5,072 bases of DNA from Armatimonadota bacterium (lineage in GTDB: Bacteria > Actinomycetota > Acidimicrobiia > Spongiisociales > UBA5794). The notes under the pieces were generated by a model, which saw only the letters and a program-made list of their open reading frames with translations, searched no databases and was not told the origin of the DNA. The translations under genes and the position numbers were made by a program. The stretch's first letter is position 1; each line of letters begins with the position of its first letter. Of this stretch, positions 1 through 5,072 are shown piece after piece. The stretch lies in assembly GCA_008501565.1 (NCBI GenBank), contig QQUL01000144.1:1-5072 (forward strand). Reading direction: 5' to 3'.

Positions 1-1
1 G

Positions 2-766
2 GCGCGGCAACTGGCGAATCGCTTCGGATCCGGTCGCACTGCCTTCACGGGTGGTATTCCCCCTGAAGATGTGTTCACGACCTATGGGCGGTCCAAGGTC
101 GTTGTTGACGAGGGCGGTTCACTTCACCGACCGATCACGATGCGGGTGTTCGAGGCCGTGGGGAGCGGAGCGGCGCTGGTCACCGATCCTGCCCCAGGGA
201 TCGATCAGCTCTTTGAGCTTGGAACGGAGATCCTGAGCCTCGATTCGGAGAACCCGGCCGCTTCCATTCGAATCGACCGTGCGATGGGCGCCGTCGCAGC
301 CGCGGGAACGGAGCGGGCGTTGGGAGTGCATACCTACGACCACAGGGTGGACGACCTCCTCCGGATTCTCCTGGACGTGGACAAGCGCCCAGTCGCCGTC
401 CAACCCGCGCGTCCGAACCTGGTGCGAGCTGTCGAACGATTCGCCGAGATCGACTCGATCGCCTGTGCCGAGACTGATCGTGAGAGGTGGACGCCGACGT
501 CGTATGTGGTGTGGAGCCATGCCGAGATCGTGGGGCGTCAGATATCGGTCGATGCAGTGATCGTGACCGAAAACAGTGGTTTGGCACACGATCTGGTGCG
601 ACTTGCTCACCGATATGTAATCTGCGACCCGGGGATTTCCTCCACCGTGCGGTCGATGCTCTCCGCGGGTGAACGCCATTTCGTGGAATCGCTGGAGGAC
701 GATGTTGTTGTGTTCGACTTCGAGGTTCCCGGGTACATCGTGAGAGGAACTCCGTGGCAAGCCTGA
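2..766 (+). CDS. Glycosyltransferase, GT-B fold (CgeB / group-1-like), 3' part of gene with an unassigned C-terminal extension
   Basis: The frame is open from the first complete codon, so the gene begins left of the window and 254 C-terminal residues are visible. The GTG at 71 is internal and should not be taken as the start. Residues 48-62 (RVFEAVGSGAALVTD) match the nucleotide-sugar-binding motif in the C-terminal Rossmann domain of GT-B transferases of the CgeB/Glyco_trans_1_2 type, and HTYDHRVDDLL at 110-120 resembles the motif that closes that domain. Such enzymes move a sugar from an activated nucleotide donor to a glycan or protein acceptor in the cytoplasm. Residues about 138-254 go beyond the usual end of this family. 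They contain an alternating hydrophobic segment (VDAVIVTENSG, 183-193), and I cannot assign them to a family. The stop overlaps the next gene by 13 nt, implying one transcript. The glycosyltransferase class is fairly secure; the donor, acceptor and extension role are unknown. Confidence 0.82.
   Translation, partial: ARQLANRFGSGRTAFTGGIPPEDVFTTYGRSKVVVDEGGSLHRPITMRVFEAVGSGAALVTDPAPGIDQLFELGTEILSLDSENPAASIRIDRAMGAVAAAGTERALGVHTYDHRVDDLLRILLDVDKRPVAVQPARPNLVRAVERFAEIDSIACAETDRERWTPTSYVVWSHAEIVGRQISVDAVIVTENSGLAHDLVRLAHRYVICDPGISSTVRSMLSAGERHFVESLEDDVVVFDFEVPGYIVRGTPWQA
742..748 (+). promoter_or_regulatory. Ribosome binding site for the 754 GTG start
   Basis: The purine run GAGAGGA resembles a Shine-Dalgarno sequence and ends 5 nt before the GTG at 754. 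It lies inside the last codons of the upstream gene, and the new start precedes the upstream stop (764-766). This supports GTG 754 as the true start and suggests translational coupling. The alternative is the in-frame ATG at 802, 16 codons downstream; it would still leave the GT2 domain intact. Confidence 0.6.
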
Positions 767-3276
767 TCGCACCCGAAAACGACTACCGCGCCGTCTTCAC
801 CATGCCCGAGATCGAAACCGCACTCGCCACGGTCGTGATCCCTGTGTACAACCGCACGGAACTGCTCGACAATGTGCTTGCCGGCCTCAGCGTCCAGGAC
901 ACCGACTCGCCCTTCGAGGTGATCGTTGTGGACGATGGTTCCGAGGAGGATGTGGGTGCGGTCGTGGATCGTTGGGAGGATCGACTCGACATCCGATACC
1001 TGCGTCAGGATCGCGACGGACGGGGCGCTGGGCGTGCACGCAACGCGGGTGCTGCCGAAGCCTCGAACGATGTCCTCGTCTTCATCGACGCCGACTGTGT
1101 CCCGAGTCCGGGGTTCGTGGCTGGGCATCTGGCGCTGCATCGACGGGCGGACAATCTCGTTGTTTCTGCTTCCCGCCACCACATCGAGAGGCAGGTCACG
1201 GTTGATGAAGTCATGGCATCGTTTGATGGGCTTCTTGAGGAAGCAGCGCCGGACAAGGATCGACCTGAAGAGCCCACGGCTCCAGACGATTGGCGGCGCA
1301 TCTTCTACCGGCGCACCCAGCGGCTCCAGCTCGGGGATGAGGCGTATCGAGCGGTCCTATCGGGGCTCATGTCCGTACGCAGGATCCGGTTCGAAGAAGT
1401 CGGTGGCTTCGATACAGCGTTCCGTGCGTGGGGTGGAGAGGACACCGAGCTCGGATGGCGCCTGTGGAACAGCGGTTGTTTCATCGTGCCAAACGATGAA
1501 ACCGTTGTGCTCCACCAGCGGCATCTCGATTTGGAGGCCGGATCCGAGGGCCGTTCCGCATCGAGGAAGCGAGTGCTTCCGCTTGTCGCTGATCGCGTGC
1601 CCCACAGGTTCTATCGGAAGTACCAAGGATCTCGATACACGGTGCCGAAAGTGTCATGGGTCGTGTCTGGCTCATCTCACGAATCGGTCGAGCGGACGCT
1701 CCGGCGGATTGCAGACGATCAATTGGCTGACGCCGAGGTCATTCTCATCACCTCCGGAGAGGTTGCAGAGCGATACCAAGCATTGGCAGACGGTGCGCCG
1801 CGGTTCGTTCTCGTCGGATCGTTTGAAGAAGCGGTTGTGAACGCACGTGGCGAGTTCCTCTGTCTGGTTGCGGACACGGTCCTCGTACCACGCACGTTGC
1901 CGGGTCGATGCCTCCAGTTGTCTGATGAACCCCGAACGGCGCTCGTTCGCGTTGGCTACAAGTCGGACGCTGGCCGGTGTCTTTCCCTGGCCTCAATTGA
2001 AGAGGCAGACGCTGAACTCAACGGTGGGATTCCATTGTTCGCCTTCGTCAAGCGGCGGGATCTCGCCATGGACCGCGAGATACTGTCTCGGCCGAGGGAT
2101 GCGTTTGCGTCGCTCGACGCCCGCGCCAGATCAAGATTGATTGTCACCGACCTCGTCACCGTTCCGGAACAAGCCGAGGTCAAAGGTGCGTCACCCACGA
2201 TTTCCGATATTCCGGACATAGGTGCCGGCGAGCTTTCCAGGGCCGTACGGAGGAGCCTGAAAAGGCGGCAGACGGGTGAACGCACCGGCGACGCGACTGA
2301 GATGATCGACGATCGTCCTCTGATCTCCTATGTCGGTTTCACCGGCAACAACAACCTTGGGGATGAGGCGATGTTGCTCGCGGCGCGCGAAGTCATGCCA
2401 TGGGCACGCGTGGAGCCTCATGTCCCGGAAGCAGACCTCGTTGTCCTTGGTGGTGGAACGTTGCTCAACGCAGATGGTTACTACCTCGAGCGGGTACGAC
2501 GGGTGGATCATCCACGAGCTCGAAGGGCGGTTCTGGGAACCGGCGTACGGTCCTTCGAGTACTGGGGCGAAACGGAGACCTTGGAGCAATGGCTTCCGTT
2601 CCTCGATTCGTGTGAACTGGTCGGTCTCCGTGGTCCCGATTCGGTCGCATCGCTGCGGTCCTGGGGTTGGCACGGTCCCGCGTCGGTCGTCGGTGATTTG
2701 GCATTCGGACTCAACCGCCGCGACGTCGAACGCGTCGACTCGGCAGTCTTCTGCCCGATGTGGACAGACGGTCGGTTGATCGGCGGTTCAGACGAAGCAA
2801 CCGTGAAGGCGTTTGCCGAGGCCGTTCGGGTCGCAGAAGAAGAGGGCCTCAGGCCGGTGATCCTCGCATCGCACCCATCCGACGATCGGGCAATCGTTCG
2901 TATCGCAAAGGAACTCGGAGACGCCCGTTTCGACTACATCGACGGCTACAGAGACGTGGAGCAGGCGATTGAGGTCATTGCGTCGGCCCGCATCGTCGTG
3001 TCGGAACGGCTCCACGGTTCGATCCTCGCTGCAGCCATGGGCACGCCGTTCGTAGCGATTGAGTACCAGCCGAAGGTCCGCGATTTCGTCAAGAGCATCG
3101 ACGCGACAGACTGGTGTGTGCGCACGGATGATCCGGGGGGACTCGCATCACTTGTGCGCACGCGTCTGCATCACGGTGCGGTTGATCACGATCACGTTTC
3201 GCACCTCGGGATGCAGCTTCGATCCGCAGCGAATCAGCTCGCCGGGTCTCTCGGTGTGAGTCCCTCCGGCGTCTGA
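754..3276 (+). CDS. Multidomain GT2 glycosyltransferase fused to polysaccharide pyruvyl transferase
   Basis: This 840-residue cytoplasmic protein has no signal peptide or membrane helix that I can see. Residues 25-260 form a GT2 domain: VVIPVYNR (27-34), VVDDGS (58-63), the metal-binding Asp-Ala-Asp at 112-114, WGGEDTELG (226-234) typical of galactosyltransferase/chondroitin-polymerase-like GT2 enzymes, and HQRH (254-257). Residues about 298-480 look like a second GT-A fold without its catalytic motifs. A basic linker (about 497-515) leads to a polysaccharide pyruvyl transferase domain at about 522-800, with GNNNLGDEA (531-539), VVLGGGTLL (563-571), GLRGPDS (624-630), GDLAFGL (647-653) and SERLHGS (750-756). 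That family transfers pyruvate from phosphoenolpyruvate to a sugar as a ketal; members include CsaB and WcaK-type exopolysaccharide enzymes. The domain is of normal length, so the protein is likely to add a sugar and pyruvylate the same glycan. GTG at 754 was chosen for its ribosome binding site and coupled overlap. The domain calls are strong; the substrates are unknown. Confidence 0.93.
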   Translation: MASLIAPENDYRAVFTMPEIETALATVVIPVYNRTELLDNVLAGLSVQDTDSPFEVIVVDDGSEEDVGAVVDRWEDRLDIRYLRQDRDGRGAGRARNAGAAEASNDVLVFIDADCVPSPGFVAGHLALHRRADNLVVSASRHHIERQVTVDEVMASFDGLLEEAAPDKDRPEEPTAPDDWRRIFYRRTQRLQLGDEAYRAVLSGLMSVRRIRFEEVGGFDTAFRAWGGEDTELGWRLWNSGCFIVPNDETVVLHQRHLDLEAGSEGRSASRKRVLPLVADRVPHRFYRKYQGSRYTVPKVSWVVSGSSHESVERTLRRIADDQLADAEVILITSGEVAERYQALADGAPRFVLVGSFEEAVVNARGEFLCLVADTVLVPRTLPGRCLQLSDEPRTALVRVGYKSDAGRCLSLASIEEADAELNGGIPLFAFVKRRDLAMDREILSRPRDAFASLDARARSRLIVTDLVTVPEQAEVKGASPTISDIPDIGAGELSRAVRRSLKRRQTGERTGDATEMIDDRPLISYVGFTGNNNLGDEAMLLAAREVMPWARVEPHVPEADLVVLGGGTLLNADGYYLERVRRVDHPRARRAVLGTGVRSFEYWGETETLEQWLPFLDSCELVGLRGPDSVASLRSWGWHGPASVVGDLAFGLNRRDVERVDSAVFCPMWTDGRLIGGSDEATVKAFAEAVRVAEEEGLRPVILASHPSDDRAIVRIAKELGDARFDYIDGYRDVEQAIEVIASARIVVSERLHGSILAAAMGTPFVAIEYQPKVRDFVKSIDATDWCVRTDDPGGLASLVRTRLHHGAVDHDHVSHLGMQLRSAANQLAGSLGVSPSGV

Positions 3277-3437
3277 CGTGAGGTCTGCCGACATGGGCGG
3301 CGGATCCACTTTCTCCGGGCCGATGGCGCTGTTCCGAGCGGTATCGAGTTCTGACATTTCCCGTGGGGACCGGGCGCTGCCGCGATCACGGCAACGTTCG
3401 CTTAGGCAATGCGGCAAATCCGCCGATGATGAGAGGT
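3277..3437 (+). other. Intergenic gap, no convincing gene
   Basis: This stretch separates the glycan-synthesis pair from the secreted peptidase gene. It is large enough for a promoter, but I found no pair of -35 and -10 boxes with good spacing. Two small inverted repeats are visible: TGCCG-6 nt-CGGCA (3378-3393) and GCGG-5 nt-CCGC (3411-3423). Neither is followed by a T-run, so there is no clear intrinsic terminator. Short open frames crossing it lack a ribosome binding site and any recognisable protein features. Whether the third gene has its own promoter cannot be decided from the sequence. Confidence 0.5.
3378..3393 (+). repeat. Small inverted repeat (5-bp stem, 6-nt loop)
   Basis: TGCCG at 3378-3382 and CGGCA at 3389-3393 are perfectly complementary around a 6-nt loop. 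The hairpin sits between the second and third genes, about 45 nt before the third start. With no following T-tract and a short stem, it could be a weak termination or processing element, part of the leader RNA, or chance. Confidence 0.25.
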
Positions 3438-5072
3438 ATGGCCGTAGCATCATCCACCATGGCTCGGTTTCGCATTGTCGCTCGAGGGTTCGCTGCTGCC
3501 GTAATCCTCGGCGGCGTCCTCGTCATGCCTGCACCCGCGGGTGCGGTCGGAGGTGAAGGGGAGGGCTGGCCATCTTTCAACGAATCCGATGGGTGCGGTT
3601 CTCCATGGATGCGGGGCCCGAAGGTCGAGCGATCGGGTTCGCTACCTTCTTCGACCGTTCTGCGAGGTCCGCACGCCGATTACTTCGGGCGAACGATCGG
3701 TCAGGTGTGGGATTCCCTCAGATGGTGGGACGTTCCGATGTCGAACGGCGAGTCACTCCGGCTCCACAAGCGGCTCATTCCTGCACTTTCCGAGGTCGAG
3801 TCGAACCTCGCCGAGGCTGCCGCAAATGGCTATTCCTACCGCATCACCGATCGGTATACGTACGGGTACACGGCCAGGACCATCAGTGGGAGATATCGGG
3901 TGTCCCAGCACTCGTTTGGCAATGCCATCGACGTGAACTCAGTGACGAACCCGTACAGGACGGGATCGCTGATCACAGACATGCCATCTTGGTTCGTTGA
4001 CGCCTGGAGTGACGCCGGCTTCTGTTGGGGCGGGTACTGGATCAGCGTGAAGGACGCGATGCACTACAACTGGCGTGGCCCTTTGTTCACGCCCGGGATC
4101 ACCGATCTCCCGGCGTCGTACCAACCGCTGACGTCCGCCGAGAACTTCTCTCGGTCGATGCACACCGACACCGTCCCCGGTCAGCTTGCAGACACCCGAT
4201 TCAGACTGCTCATGGACGGCGACAACGACGGGGCGATTGATGTCATCAACGTCAATCGGACCGCGTCGGCGACCGTCATAGACGTACTGCGCTCATCGAC
4301 AGGTTTCCAGGCATGTTCCGTCTCCAGATATGTATCTCCCACGATCGCGAGCGGAAGGGTGGCGATACCCGGCGATTGGGACAGGGATGGGGCCCAAGAC
4401 CTATGGGTCATCGATGACTCTGACGGGTTGTCCGTTACCGCGTTCATTCGCTACGGCGACTTTGAAGAAACAGAAGAGGTTTCTGTGCCTGCCGAGCCCG
4501 GCGATGCGTACCTTGCCGCCGACCACAACGTCGACGGTTGGAGCGATCTCTACATCCTGCGGAACACCAGTTCCGGCTGGTCAGTCGAAGTACGGAGCGG
4601 CGCCGATCGCTTCTCGACCGCTCTCGCAACGGGATCATTCGGGGGTGACGCCTCACTCCGATTCACGGCTGTCGACCGAAACCTCGATCAGATTCCCGAC
4701 ATCGTCGCAATTGGAGATAGCGGATCGGCCATCATCGACGGAGCATCCTCGTTCGGGAGCAGCGAATCGATCCCCGTCTCCGAGAGCGGGTTCACGGACA
4801 TCTCCGGTACCGACTTCGACGGCGACGGACGACATGATCTTGTTGTGTTGTCCGGCAACTCCCTCCGTGTGCTTGCCGGGAACAGCCGGCTCTCCGGCAT
4901 GCAGGTCACGAGTTGGTTCGAGTATCCGACCTACGCATGCTCCACACAGGGCCTCCCGTACCCCTACCAAGGCAGTTTCCGCGACGACGAGAGCTCGGTT
5001 CACCGTGCAGACATCGACGCGATCGCAAAAACGAACATCACCCGAGGGTGCAACCCACTACTCAATGACCGG
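3438..5072 (+). CDS. Secreted M15-family (VanY/CwlK-like) peptidase with FG-GAP/VCBS repeats and C-terminal SLH domain, 3' end outside window
   Basis: A frame of 545 codons runs without a stop to the right edge. Residues 1-36 are a Sec-type signal peptide: Arg 10, 12 and 16, a hydrophobic core at 18-30, and likely cleavage after Ala-Gly-Ala 36. Residues about 80-212 form an M15 peptidase domain with SQHSFGNAID (156-165), NPY (171-173), WGGYW (197-201) and KDAMHY (205-210). The expected zinc ligands are His158, Asp165 and His209, with Asp206 as the catalytic acid; all are present. M15 enzymes cut peptidoglycan peptides as D,D-carboxypeptidases or L-Ala-D-Glu/D-type endopeptidases. Five acidic calcium-loop-like motifs follow about 50 residues apart (260, 313, 362, 413, 459), as in FG-GAP/VCBS beta-propellers. 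From about 511, GSFRDD...SVHRADIDAIAKTNITRGC matches the start of an actinobacterial SLH domain, so more SLH sequence probably lies beyond the edge. The product is probably wall-anchored outside the membrane. The start is uncertain: ATGs at 3426, 3429, 3438 and 3459 are all in frame, and none has a well-spaced Shine-Dalgarno sequence. Confidence 0.9.
   Translation, partial: MAVASSTMARFRIVARGFAAAVILGGVLVMPAPAGAVGGEGEGWPSFNESDGCGSPWMRGPKVERSGSLPSSTVLRGPHADYFGRTIGQVWDSLRWWDVPMSNGESLRLHKRLIPALSEVESNLAEAAANGYSYRITDRYTYGYTARTISGRYRVSQHSFGNAIDVNSVTNPYRTGSLITDMPSWFVDAWSDAGFCWGGYWISVKDAMHYNWRGPLFTPGITDLPASYQPLTSAENFSRSMHTDTVPGQLADTRFRLLMDGDNDGAIDVINVNRTASATVIDVLRSSTGFQACSVSRYVSPTIASGRVAIPGDWDRDGAQDLWVIDDSDGLSVTAFIRYGDFEETEEVSVPAEPGDAYLAADHNVDGWSDLYILRNTSSGWSVEVRSGADRFSTALATGSFGGDASLRFTAVDRNLDQIPDIVAIGDSGSAIIDGASSFGSSESIPVSESGFTDISGTDFDGDGRHDLVVLSGNSLRVLAGNSRLSGMQVTSWFEYPTYACSTQGLPYPYQGSFRDDESSVHRADIDAIAKTNITRGCNPLLNDR

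Noticed and set aside
119..772. Long minus-strand ORF (217 codons) opposite the first gene
   Set aside because: It lies antisense to a frame with clear glycosyltransferase motifs. Its translation has no recognisable domain and is rich in His and Arg, as expected for a shadow of high-GC coding DNA.
607..1182. Minus-strand ORF (191 codons) spanning the junction of the first two genes
   Set aside because: It crosses two well-supported plus-strand genes, has no family motif and is best explained as a shadow frame.
926..1840. Plus-strand ORF of 304 codons in another frame inside the fusion gene
   Set aside because: It is fully contained in the GT2 region, which has intact catalytic motifs in its own frame. 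Its translation is Ser/Arg-rich and has no domain signature.
3282..3437. Possible riboswitch (c-di-AMP type) upstream of the wall peptidase gene
   Set aside because: Such riboswitches often precede wall hydrolase genes in actinobacteria, but I could not find the conserved paired core here, only two short hairpins. A covariance-model search (Infernal with the ydaO-yuaA model) would settle it.
3541..4000. Two overlapping plus-strand ORFs (3541-3936 and 3593-4000) in the peptidase region
   Set aside because: The third frame, open from about 3438 to the window end, encodes a signal peptide and the complete M15 motif set across this region, so these two are out-of-frame shadows.
4653..5003. Minus-strand ORF of 116 codons near the right edge
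   Set aside because: It is antisense to the repeat and SLH-coding part of the peptidase gene and has no recognisable features.
1..5072. Mobile elements, CRISPR arrays, tRNA or rRNA genes
   Set aside because: No transposase or integrase motifs, regularly spaced repeats, terminal inverted repeats or structural RNA signatures were seen on either strand.

Overview
The window looks like chromosomal DNA from a moderately high-GC bacterium. It carries three consecutive plus-strand genes, two of them cut by the window edges, and all appear to serve the cell envelope. An actinobacterial source, possibly an Acidimicrobiia-like lineage, is my best guess. This rests on the base composition, the GTG start and the style of the SLH motif at the right edge (Phe-Arg-Asp-Asp, Ser-Val-His, Asp-Ile, Ile-Thr-Arg-Gly-Cys). 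It is an inference, not a demonstrated placement.

Layout. Positions 2-766 hold the 3' end of a GT-B (CgeB/group-1-like) glycosyltransferase gene with an extra C-terminal region I do not recognise. Positions 754-3276 hold an 840-residue protein that overlaps the first gene by 13 nt. It has an N-terminal GT2 glycosyltransferase with a full catalytic motif set, a middle segment that looks like a second, degenerate GT-A fold, and a C-terminal polysaccharide pyruvyl transferase domain. A gap of about 160 bp (3277-3437) follows with no convincing gene. From about 3438 to the right edge an uninterrupted reading frame encodes a secreted protein: signal peptide, M15 (VanY/CwlK-like) zinc peptidase domain, five FG-GAP/VCBS-type acidic repeats, and the beginning of an S-layer homology (SLH) domain. 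Its stop codon lies beyond the window.

How the genes may work together. The first two genes look like a translationally coupled pair for building and decorating a surface glycan. In characterised bacteria, SLH domains bind secondary cell-wall polysaccharide carrying ketal-linked pyruvate, and that pyruvate is added by CsaB, a member of the same family as the C-terminal domain of the second protein. A pyruvyl transferase fused to a glycosyltransferase, next to a gene for an SLH-anchored wall peptidase, therefore suggests that one locus makes both the anchor polymer and a protein held by it. The domain calls come from the sequence; the functional link is inference.
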